Of a stretch of DNA of 64,000 nucleotides, positions 9,784 through 21,700 are shown one piece after another. Every line of letters starts with the position of its first letter. The first letter of the stretch is position 1. This DNA is from Carettochelys insculpta (lineage: Eukaryota; Chordata; Testudines; Carettochelyidae), in assembly GCF_033958435.1 (NCBI RefSeq), contig NC_134158.1, positions 8,451,837 through 8,515,836 on the forward strand, given 5' to 3'. A model generated the notes under the pieces. The model did no database searches. It had not been told where the DNA came from and saw only the letters and a list, made by a program, of their open reading frames with translations. A program made the position numbers and the translations under genes.

Positions 9784-12700
9784 CTGTGGATGATAATACA
9801 ACCCACAGCAGCGTCGAATTATGCAAAGCAGGAAAGGAAGCTAACTTCATGAACATGCGTAGCAATTTCACATCTGCACCAGAAGCTGGATTTCATTAGT
9901 GCTGCGCTGGCGAGGCCCCATCTAGAGTTATGGCACCCAGCTCTGGGGCCCCCAGTATAGAAAGGATGTGTATGCAAAGAGCCAGGGTGACATGGGAAAT
10001 TGACAAAATGTCACCACACACTTGGACAATTCTCATGGCACACCAGTGTGTCACAACACGAAGTCCTGTGGCACCTTATAGACTAACAGATATTTTGGAG
10101 CATCAGCTTTTGTGGGCAAGGACCCGCTTTTTCAGAGACCTCTGATGAAGCAGGTCTTTGCTGACAAAAACTTATGCCCCAAGATATCTGTTAGTCTATA
10201 AGGTGCCACAGGACTTCTTGTTGTTCTCCAAGATACAGACTAACATGGCCACCTCTCTGATACTTGTCAGTGTGTGAAAACCAAGGGCCTAGAAGTTTCC
10301 AAGACAACCCTCAAGCTTAGCAGATACGGCGCTACTTAGAAAAACCCCAAATAACCCTTTAAAACCAGACTAAATAACCAGGTAGAACAGACACAACTAA
10401 TGGGCTAGACAGTCACAAAAGGCCCATGGCAAAAAAATGATGTATATGTATTTGAGTTGAGATAAGTGATATAGTAGCCTGTAGAAGAAAAGCCACTTCA
10501 CTATTAACAAGGAGAGCACATGCAAATAAGGGGAAAAGGAAATGTGAATATCAAGAAAACAAGAAGTCATTCTTCCGTTCTACTCTGCGCTGGTTAGGCC
10601 TCCGTTGGAGTATTGTGTCCAGTTCTGGGCACTGGTTTTCAAAAAAGATGTAGAGAAATTGGAAAGGGTCCAGAAAAGAGCAACAAGAATGATCAAAAGA
10701 CTAGAGAACAGGACCTAGGAAGAAAGGCTGAAAGAATTGGGCTTGTTTTGTTTGGAAAAAAGAAGATTGAGGAGGGACATGATAGCGGTTTCAGGTATCT
10801 AAAAGGGAGTCATAAGGAGGAAGGAGAAAACTGGTTCTTCTTGGCCTCTGAGGATAGAACAAGAGGCAACAGGCTTAAACTGCAGCAAGGGAGGTTTAGG
10901 TTGGACATTAGGAAAACGTTCCTAACTGTCAGGGTGGTCAAACACTGGAATAAATTGTCTGGGGAGGTTGTGGAATCTCCATCTCTGGAGAGATTTAAGA
11001 CCAGGTTAGACAGATGTCTGTCAGGGATTGTCTAGACAGTACTTGGTCCTGCCATGAGGGCAGAGGGCTGGACTCGATGACCTCTCAAGGTCCCTTCCAG
11101 TCCTAGTGTTCTATGATTCTATGAACATGGATCGAACAAAACAACATAAGTCTAATTAATCAAAGATCAGGCAGCCCAGGATCCTGTCTTCCAACAGTGG
11201 CCAATGCCAGATGCCCCAGAAGGAGTGAACAAAACAGGGAACCATCCAGTACTCCACCCTGTGGCCTGTTCCCCGTTAGGCTACGTCTACACAGCAAAGT
11301 TATTCTGAAATCACGACTTTCGTCTATGCTAGGCACACGCTGTTTCGAAACGGTGGGGGAGTTATTCTAAAATCGGCAAACCTCATTGCAGGGTGAATAG
11401 CGCTCTCTTTCAAAGTGGCGATTTTGAAATTTCTTATTTTGGAATAACACTGCTGTGTTGATATAAACTCACTGCCCTCTAGGGTAGACAATATCTAAGC
11501 TAGTAGGTTGGGTCCCCAGCCATGGAGGTAATTGATCTCCCCACCCACCTAAGAGTGGGCTCAAGTGTCTGGTGCATTGTGGCCATATGCAGGCATCTTA
11601 ATCTCAGGGTTGTGAGTTCAAACTCCCACTACTCCATGACCTCCTGAGATCCCTTCAAGCCCTCGGATTCTAGGATTCTTCTATTGACCTAGCCCAGTAT
11701 AGAAAGGATGTGGACGCATTGGAGCGGGTTCAGCAGAAGGCAATGAAAATGATTAAGGGGCTGGAGCACGTGACCTATGAGGAGAGGCTGAGAGATCTGG
11801 GCTTATTTAGTTTGCAGAAGAGAAGACTGAGGGGTGATTTAACAGCAGCCTTCAACTTCCTGAAGTGGGGCTGTAAAGAGGCTGGAGAGAGGCTGTTCTC
11901 AGTGGTGACGGACGGCAGAACAAGGAGCAATGGTCCGAAGTTACAGAGGGGGAGGTGTAGGTTGGATATTAGGAAAATCTATTTCCCCAGGAGGGTAGTG
12001 AAGCCCTGGAATGTGTTGCCCAGAGAGGTGGTGGAATGTTCACTCCTAGAGGTTTTTAACTCCTGGCTTGACAAGGTCCTGGATGGGATGATTTACTTGG
12101 GGTTGGTCCTGCTTTGGGCAGGGGGCTGGACTCGATGACCTCCTGAGCTCCCTTCCAGCCCTAGGAGCCTAAGATCCTATGGGGACTTTGGTTGGCTTAA
12201 CTGTGTCGTTCAAGGGGGCGAACTTTTCATGCCCCTGAATGACGCATCTGGGTCAACCTCCCTGTGCAGGCCAGGCCAAAGCCCCCGGCATGTGGAAATG
12301 ATCGGGAGAGAAGAGATCAGAAGGGGCCTTTCCCTTCCACCAAAACCCTTGGCAAATTACACCCCAGATTAAAGCCTGTGGTCCTTTTACCTCTTTCGCC
12401 TTTGCCCAGCTCATCCTGCAGAGTCTCTGAAAGGGAAAGAAAGTCAGGAAGTGAGTTATCAGTCAGGAACCTTGTATTTAGAAGACTATCACCACTTCAG
12501 CAGGTCTGCAGCTGGGGATAAATTTCCAGTAACGCAACCGAGCAGCTTATCCTCAAGCAAGAGCACTAAGGGCCCAACGCCGCATCTTTCTTCAGCATGG
12601 CTACATCCCCGAGAGGGTGTGGAAATTCTTTACCCTTCCAAGCCAAAGTCGTTACAGTGACCTAACCCAGGGGGTCTGCAACCTGCGGCTCCGGAGCCAC

Positions 12701-15700
12701 ATGTGGCTCTTTAATGATTTTTTTGTGGCTCCTGATGTTATAATTGCAAAGTGTTAAAAAACAAACCAACCCTCCTGGTTATTTTCGATAAACAGCGAAC
12801 GTCTCGAAGCCCAACAACGAGCAACTCATTGCTAAATAGCAAATGATACACGATCTCAAAATGTGGGATGACTCCGCTTATTAACATGTGCAGTGCATTG
12901 TGGGATGTGACACTTTAGCTGTGTTTTGATGATGGTGCCAATAAAGTCTTGATTTCGAAAAGGAAAACGAAGCTGGCAGCAATCCTGCTGGGAAGGGCAC
13001 CACGCATTTTTGAGAAAGAAAATTGAAATGAAAGGCGAAGTAAAACTGGTGTAATTAAAGTGGGTTTGGGAGTGAGAGCCGGGAAGCCAGCAGTACAAAC
13101 CCACCCCCTGTAAAACGGGAGGAAACAGAATATGTAAAAAGTTTCTTACCATCCTGCAATAAACATGTCTCACATTATAAATCAGTGTGTGGGCACTGCT
13201 ATGAAAATCAGGGTTACAAAAAACCTGGTTGGACATTATTTATTCAGGACCGTCTCATGTTCACATGCACTGCGGCTCGTGAAGTATTGAGTTTTTTTAC
13301 CAAATTGGGAAAAAATGGCTCTTCTTGCTATTTTGGTTGCTGACCCCCCCGACCCTAGTGTAGACAGTGCGACGGCAGGTCCGCGCTTAGAACGCTGCTG
13401 TATGGATGCTCCGTGGCAGGGAGTTCTCCTAGTCCGCGTCCGCGAGAGGTGGTAGCTAAGTCGGTGGGAGAAGCCGTCCCATTTGCATGCGGCTGTGTAG
13501 GTGGAGGGCGTTTGATCGGCAGCTGGTGAGGAAGGGCACAGGAGTCACCAGATATGACATCCCCTGTCATTTCACTCCTCCCCACACCAGTGGGGGGAGA
13601 ACTGGGTCAATACCCCATCTGCCCCCAGACCTGCCCCTCCCTCTTCCCGCCCCTGCTCCGCCCTGGCCCACCTCTTCCTCACCACTGCCCCGCCTCTCCC
13701 CACAAGCCCCACCCACCCCAGTGAGGTCTGGCACCCAAAGCTGGGGGCCAAACTCTGCTCTCTCGACTCATTGGGGGTGGTGGGGGGGGAAGTGGAGCAA
13801 TGTAACTCCACCCCCCAGTGGCCCAGCCCTCCCCCCAAGACTCTGGCCCCTGGTCACCCCCACCTGTGGCATTTTGGGAGGGCACATGGCCCCCCCTCAA
13901 GCGTCACCAGTGTTAGTAGGGTCAAGGGTGCCAGTCTCCTGGCATTTTCAGACCCCCCCTGGCTAGCTCAGTTGTCAGCATAGGAAACGCTTCGCCCGGG
14001 TCTACCGTAGACCTTAAAGTCGATTGCAGAGACACACTTCTAGCTACCGTCTTTGCGTAGCCGGAATCGACTTAACTACAATCGTCCTATCTGGCCTTCC
14101 TCACCTCCCTGAATCCTCGCGAGAATGGAGGAGCACAGAAGTCGACTGTGGGGCCCTGACCAATCAATGTCGCACGTCCCCGCTAGGGGCATGAACTCAA
14201 ACTCCAGAAGACGGAACCCCCCAGCGGGCCGATCTTCTGCCTAGCGCAGACCAGCGCTTTTCTTGGGCCGGTACTGAGCACTGGCCCCTGGGCAGCCCCA
14301 TCGGTGAGACTGGCTGTGGGGCAGGGAGCACCGGCTCCTCCTTTTCTTAATTAGCAAAAAATAAAAAATTAAAATCAAAAGCACTGAGGAAGATACACCC
14401 CAAATGTCAGCGCGATGGGGTGTGTCTTCCGCTTGCTCTTGCAGCATTTGCCCTTTTCATTCAAGGCTCCGCCTGGCTGTCTCTGGTTTCGTGGCTATGC
14501 GCTAGGTTTAACTCCCACAGGTCCCTCGTTCAAAAAGCCTCTGTTTCCTTTTCAGTGTGAGATAAGAGAGGGGGCCATGATAACTGCTGCCAAGTACCTA
14601 AAAGGGTGTTACAAGGCTGGACATTAGAGCTGCGTCTACACGTGCACGCTACTTCGAAGTAGCGGCACCAACTTCGAAATAGCGCCCGTCGCGTCTACAC
14701 ACGTCGGGCGCTATTTCGAAGTTAATTCGACGTTAGGCGGCGAGACGTCGAAGTCGCTAACCTCATGAGGAGATAGGAATAGCGCCCTACTTCGACGTTC
14801 AACGTCGAAGTAGGGACCGTGTAGACGATCCACGTCCCGCAACGTCGAAATTGCTGGGTCCTCCATGGCAGCCATCAGCTGGGGGGTTGAGAGATGCTCT
14901 CTCTCCAGCCCCTGCGGGGCTCTATGGTCACCGTGGGCAGCAGCCCTTAGCCCAGGGCTTCTGGCTGCTTCTGTGGCAGCTGGGGATCTATGCTGCAGGC
15001 ACAGGGTCTGCAACCAGTTGTCAGCTCTGTGTATCTTGTGTTGTTTAGTGCAACTGTGTCTGGGAGGGGCCCTTTAAGGGAGCGGCTGGCTGTTGAGTCC
15101 GCCCTGTGACCCTGTCTGCAGCTGTGCCTGGCATCCCTATTTCGATGTGTGCTACTTTGACGTGTAGACGCTCCCTCGCTGTGCCTATTTCGATGTTGGG
15201 CTGAGCAACGTCGAAGTTGAACATCGACGTTGCCGGCCCTGGAGGACGTGTAGACGTTATTCATCGAAATAGACTATTTCGATGTCGCAACATCGAAATA
15301 AGCTATTTCGATGTTGGCTGCACGTGTAGACGTAGCCTAGGAAAAACTTTTTCACTGTCAAGGGGGTTAAACGCTGGAATGAATTGCCTGGGGAGGTTAT
15401 GGAATCTCCATCTCTGGAGATAGTTCAGAGCAGGTTAGACAAATATTTAACAGGGATGATCTAATCAGTGGGGCGGAAAGTGGGGGGTGAGCCCCCTTGC
15501 AAGGGGGCTTAAATTCCCTAAGCGGAGCTCAGCACGACTGGCTGCTGGGTCTCAGGTTCATCCCTCTTATTAAATATGTTGACCTAATTGTTTTTAGCGA
15601 AACAAAGCAGCAGAGACGTAACACTTTAAAGACTAACAAAGTGATTTATTCGGTGATGAGCTTTCGGGGGACACACCCACTTCTTCAGGTCAATCTCATG

Positions 15701-18700
15701 CAGATGGATATTTATAAGAACAGAGGACCGAAAAAGAAAAAAAAGTGCTATAAAAACTGACAAGTCAAATCGGACTGGAGGAAGCAGGTGGGAGGTGGGG
15801 GAGGTTAACGGTCCTGTCTGAGATAATTACGAGCATCAAAAGAATGTCAGTCTGTACTGGAAATGAAAGTGATCTGAAGAAGTGGGTCTGCCCCATGAAA
15901 GCTCATCAGCCAATAAATCATTTTGTTCACCTTTAAAGTGCTATATTTCTGCTGCTTTGTTTTGTTGGCGCACAGACTAACACGGCCACCTCTCGGTTAC
16001 AATTCAACTGTTTTTAGGTCAGTATAATCCCCACGTTTATAGACGGATAGAATCATAGAACACTAGGACTGGAAGGGACCTCGAGAGGCCATCGAGTCCA
16101 AGCCCCTGCCCCAATGGCAGGACCAAGTACTGTCTAAACCATCCCTGACAGACATCTATCTAACCTGTTCTTAAATATCTCCAGCGATGGAGATTCCACA
16201 ACCTCCCCAGGCAATTTATTCCACTGTTTGACCACCCTGACAGTTAGGAACTTTTTCCGAATGTCCAACCTAAACCTCCCTTGCTGCAGTTTAAGCCCGT
16301 TGCCTCTTGTTCTATCCTCAGAGGCCAAGAAGAACAAGTTTTCTCCCTCCTCCTTATGACTCCCTTTTAGATACCTGAAAACCGCTATCACGTCCCCCCT
16401 CGATCTTCTCTTTTCCAAACTAAACAAGCCCAATTCTTTCAGCGTTTACATTCTACAGACTGATTTTCTCACACTCGCCGAAAGGGGTTTTTTTGTTTTC
16501 GTGTGAACATAAGCGAAATTTCCGTAGGTCTGGATGACTTTAGACAGGTTGAGGGTGTGGGGCAGATGAAAAGTGGGGCCCGGCATAAAAAGTTTGCTCA
16601 CCCGTGATCTAGATCAGTGGTTCCCAACCTTTTCCACACAGGGACCCACTTTGCCGATGCAGGAAGACTTCAAAACCGGCTATTCAAAAACGGGGAGGAA
16701 AGCGGGAAGAGCTGAGCCGTAACTAGCTAATTTTATGCCTGAGGCAAGAATATAAACTCGTGCCCCCTCGTGTTTATAGATTCATAACAGTTATTTCATA
16801 GAAAAGGGGAAATATATTAATAAAATCATAGCACTACATTCACTGTGGTTAATCAGAGTTGTGGAGGAAAGACACTCACCCCCAAACTGCTCCCCCCAGC
16901 TTAAACCCCACACTCAGGGGCTTGGGGAGTTACACTCAGGGCCTGGGAGTCACTCGGGGCAGGAAGGGGCTCGGAAAGTCACACTCGGGCTAGGAGTTAC
17001 TCAAGGGCTGCAGGGGGCCAGGGGCATCTCACTCAGGGGCTGGAGTCACTCACAGGCTGGAGGGGGCTAGGGGAGGCACAGGGACCCCCGTGGCTGGAAG
17101 CCAGCTGGGGCACAGAGCCCCGGACGGCAGCACCAGCTGCGCGAACCCGGCTGGGGTCTGTGAGAACCCCATCTCCTGCAGAGGCTGGAAGCCAGGGAGC
17201 TGATCAGCTCTGCCCTCCCTCCTTCCCAGCCTTGGACTCAGACCCCCACGTTATCTGAGTTGGGTGCTGCTCCCCAGCTAGGCAGGTCTCTCCCCTGCAG
17301 CTGACGTGGTTCTCAATTTAATTGATCGGCTTCACTGCCTGGCGGCTGTTCATCTAATTAAGAAGTTGAGAACCACTTCAGGGGCGCGGCAGAGAGCTAG
17401 CCCCGCTCGTCCGTATCCCACCAAAACAAACAAGCAGTCCAGGAGCGCTTTAAAGACTGACAAAGTAACGGATTAGGTGATGAGCGTTCGTGGGACAGAC
17501 CCACTTTAAATGGCTTCTTAATAGCCACCTGTGGAGCCGCCCAGCCCAGCCGGCGAGCCTTTGGAAACGTAATCGCCACCCATGTTTGGGTCCCGACCCA
17601 TAGGCTGGGAAACCCTGACCTAGATGGTGTTTGGTCCTGCCATGAGGGCGGGGAACTGGATCTGGTGACCTCTCGTGCTCCCCGCAGGGCTATTATTCTG
17701 CGCTTCAGCCAAAGGCCCGTTGTTCTGAGTTTCATTCATTTCTCCTGCTTTTGAAACCTCTTCGCACCATTGAATGGCTCTTCCTGGTTGCCGCAATGAT
17801 CTGTTGATGGGAAGGCCAAGCAAGAAGCCAGCAAGGAACCTTTCCCCGGGGGGCGGGGACATGAACTAAGCAGGGACCTCTTTAGCGCTATGGGATGGAG
17901 TGGGGGATACGTGTGTGTACGTGGGTGGTTCACAGAGGGTGTGGGGTACCCTGCTGAGGGTAGCCGAGGCGCCCAGGTGACACCTCTGGACTGCAGATGT
18001 GAAGCCTGATGGGTTTGAATTGGAACTGGGAGTTGGGAAGCAGTGAGTCTGGGCTGGGAGAGAGAGAGACAAAGGAGGGGGCAAGGCCTTGGCTCCAGGG
18101 GGGCCCCCTGGGGCCTCCTCTCCCCAACATGGATCGGACTGGCTCCTCTGTACGAGGCTGTGTCCTGTGGGCTAATAAACCCGCTGTTCTCCTGCTGACT
18201 GAGAGTCACTCCTACCTGCGGCCGGGGGGCCACAGCCTGGGGGACCCCTGAACCCCATCACACACTAACGTGCATAGAAAACGTCGCACCTTCCCTCGCT
18301 GAAGGCCGCGCACCTACGAAACGCGCCGTTTTGCTTCCACTCACCTTTGAATTTCTTCAAGGCCGACTTGAGGCCGACAGTCTTGAGGGAGAAATTGCTG
18401 ATGGAGCTTTTCATGTCCGACGAGACGGACGCCGGCCTCGGGAACTTGAGATTATTGCTTCTGAGGAAAGGAAATGGAAATTGTTCTCTGGTGAGATGAT
18501 GCTCCCTAGAGCTTCGCCAGCGCATGGGGATGGAGAGGAAACACCCCCCCCCCCCGACCGCCAAAGCTTTGGGGTGTCTCCACTAGGAACCGACTTGGAA
18601 GTTTGGTGCTACTTCGAAGTAGCCAGCAGAGAATCTACACGGCCACGTCGGCGCTAGCCCCGGCCTTTCGGAAGGGGCGTGGTAATGAGGGATTTCGGCA

Positions 18701-21700
18701 GCTGCTAACGAGGTGCTGCCATGAATATGCAGCGCCTCGTTAGCATAACGGCAGCCGCGTACGATTCGAAAGTGCCGCTTTCGCAATGCACACCGCCCAC
18801 GTAACGGGGGGGCCTTTCGAGGCAACTTTGTGAGCAACTTTGAAGTTATTTTAGTAGTGGAGACAGAGCCTTAGAATCACCTGGGACACACAGTGTGCTG
18901 CTACAGCAGCTGTGTAAAGGGGTGTGAAGTCACAATAGCACTTTTTTGTTCCTTTCCTGTTGTTGTTGTTGTTGATTTTTCACTTTGGCGCATGCATTTA
19001 AGGCGAGACACTAATGTGGGGTCTGAAAAGTTTCCATACAGCTTACAGGGATCTCACTTTTCACATTGTACCCTTTGATTTCTATAGAACTAGCCTTCTT
19101 ATTTTGTGTAATAACTCTGTCTGAAATTTCAGTGCCATGCAGTTACCGAGCTGGGGTGTTTAAGTATTTTTTAATTAATTCACTATTTTGAAGTGGTGTC
19201 GCTATATTTCGTTCCTGGACCAGATCCTGGGCTTCACTTCTAGACCATCCCCGATAGGTGTCTATCTCACCTGCTCGTAAATTTCTCCAGTGATGGAGAT
19301 TCCACAACCTCCCCAGGCAATTTATTCCAGTGTTTGACCACCCTGACAATTAGGAACTTTTTCCTAATGTCCAACCTAAACCTCCTTTGCTGCAGTTTAA
19401 GCCCATTGCTCCTTGTTCTATCCTCAGCAGCCAAGGAGAACAATTTTCCTCCCTCCTCCTTGGAACCCTCTTTGAGGTACTTGAAAATCGCTATCATGTC
19501 CCCTGTAAGTCTTCTCTTTTGTAAACTAAACAAGCCCAGTTCTTTCAGTCTTCCCTCATCGCTCATGTTCTCTAGAACTTTCAGCATTTTTTTGCTCTTC
19601 TCTGGACCTTCTCCAATTTCTCCACATCTTGCTGGAAATGTGGCGCCCAGAACTGGACACAATACTCGAATTGAGGCCTAACCAGCGCAGAGTAGAGCGG
19701 AAGAACGACTTCTCGTGTCGTGCTCACAACGCTCCTGTTAATGCAGCCCAGAATCATATTTGCTTTTTCTGCCACAGCATTGCACTGTTAACTCATACTT
19801 AACTTGTGGTCCACTCTGACCCCTAGATCTCTTTCTGCAGTGGTCCTTCTTGGACCTTGCTGGAGCTGAGCCTCCAGACTTGAATATTCATGGTGCCTGG
19901 GCACCTTGAGCCCATATAACTCACCGCCTACGCTCATGGGGTACAAAAAGGGTGAATTTCATGTCACATGGATAAATCAGAATAGTAATAGAGAGGAAGC
20001 CGTGCTAGTCTATACACTATCAAAACAAAAAGCAGTCAAGTAGCACTTTAAAGACTAGCAAAATGGTTTATTAGGTGAGCTTTCGTGGGACAGACCCACT
20101 TCTTCAGACCAACTGAAGAAGAAGAAGGTCTGAAGCAGTGGGTCTGTCCCACGAAAGCTCACCTAATAAACCATTTTGCTAGTCTTTAAAGTGCTACTTG
20201 ACCGCTTTTTGTTTGGATGAATCAGAGCAGGACTCCAGTCAACACAGCTGTCAGCCTGCTGCTTGGCTGCGTTCCCTCAGGCAGGAAAAGCATCAGAAAG
20301 GTCGCTGAGTTCTCTGTATCTTCAAAAACAACAAGAAGTCTTGTGGCACCTTATAGACTAACAGATATTTTGGAGCATCAGCTTTCTTGGGCAAAGACCC
20401 GCTGCATCAGATGCATGAGTGAGGGGTAGACCTTGTCAGCTCTGGCCCTCCCTCTTACTGTGACCCCACTCTTTAAATACCCCTCTGAAACCTTCCCCCC
20501 ATTCATGCATCTGATGAAGTGGGTCTTTGCCCACGAAAGCTAATGCTCCAAAATATTTGTTAGTCTATAAGATGCCCCAGGACTTCTTGTTTCAGATAGG
20601 TAAAGGAGATCTGAGAGAGGGGTTTGTTGGTCTGGGGCTATGCCTCTCACTTGGGTTGTGAGAGGTGCTAGGTCCAAATCCTGGAGAAGCCCTAGAAGTT
20701 TGAAAATCTGTCAGCGTATGGTGCTGGGCTTTGCCATGAGGGCAGGAGACTGGACTGGACTTGATGACCTCCTGAGGTCCCTTCTGGTTCTGAGAGATGT
20801 ATATCTCCAAATATTCTTGGCAGGGAGGGACCGTTCAGGGTACTGAACCCAGGACTGAGAGCTCAGCCCTTGAGGGGGGCCATTTAGGGATCTGGGGCAA
20901 ATAGATTAAAAAAGAAAAATCTGGCTCCATTTCCCCCTGGAGAAGCTGGAAGGAGCCCTGGGTTTGTGTGGAGCAGTTGACTCTCTTTCTGTCTCCCCAT
21001 CTCCAAAAGTCCCTTCTCCTCTCTGCAGGGCTAAGGCCGACCTTCCAGTAGCGCGCGGGGGAGATGGTAACAGTGCAGCTCCGTACCTGCTCAAGAGGCT
21101 TGTCACATCCTAGAAGGGGGAAAGAGAAAGAGACAGACCCTTGAATTCATCACACTCATAGAGCCAGGTGTGTTCATCATTCTCACCTACACCTTCATTC
21201 CCACCTACATATGAGCATCAAACTGGGGGCGTGGGGAGAGGTTAAAACTCTGCAAGTCCATGGTTCAGTGCCCAGCTGCGGCCAAGACCTAGGGTTTGGC
21301 TATACGGTGGCCTTATTTCAAAATAAGCTATTCTGGATGCCGTGTTCGGGAGGGATAGCTCGGAGGTTTGAGCACTGGCCAGCTAAACCCCAAGGTTGTG
21401 AGCTCCAGCCTGCAGGGGACCCTTGAAGTTTCTGGGTCAAGTAGGTTAAAAACAAGAACATCGGGCAGGGCTGCTGCTAAGCCTTGCTGAGAGGGATACG
21501 GCCTGAACTTGAGGACCTCAGAAAGTCCCTTCCAGTTCCCTGAGACAGGTGCTCCTTCCAGGGCTACATCTACACCAGCCTGTTGCCTGTGAAAGGGGCA
21601 CGGTGGTGAGGGAGGCGAGCAGATCCTAATGAGGTGCTGCCGTGAATATGCAGGGCCTTATTAGTACAATGGCAGCCCCCACCAATTCAAAAGTGCAGCT

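Noticed and set aside
13487..13966. 159-codon plus-strand frame
   Set aside because: Proline-rich translation of a C-rich tract with overlapping open frames on the other strand.
17862..18262. A full endogenous retrovirus around the LTR-like end
   Set aside because: No gag, pol or env reading frame, primer-binding site or second LTR is visible nearby; only a low-confidence LTR-like segment is listed.
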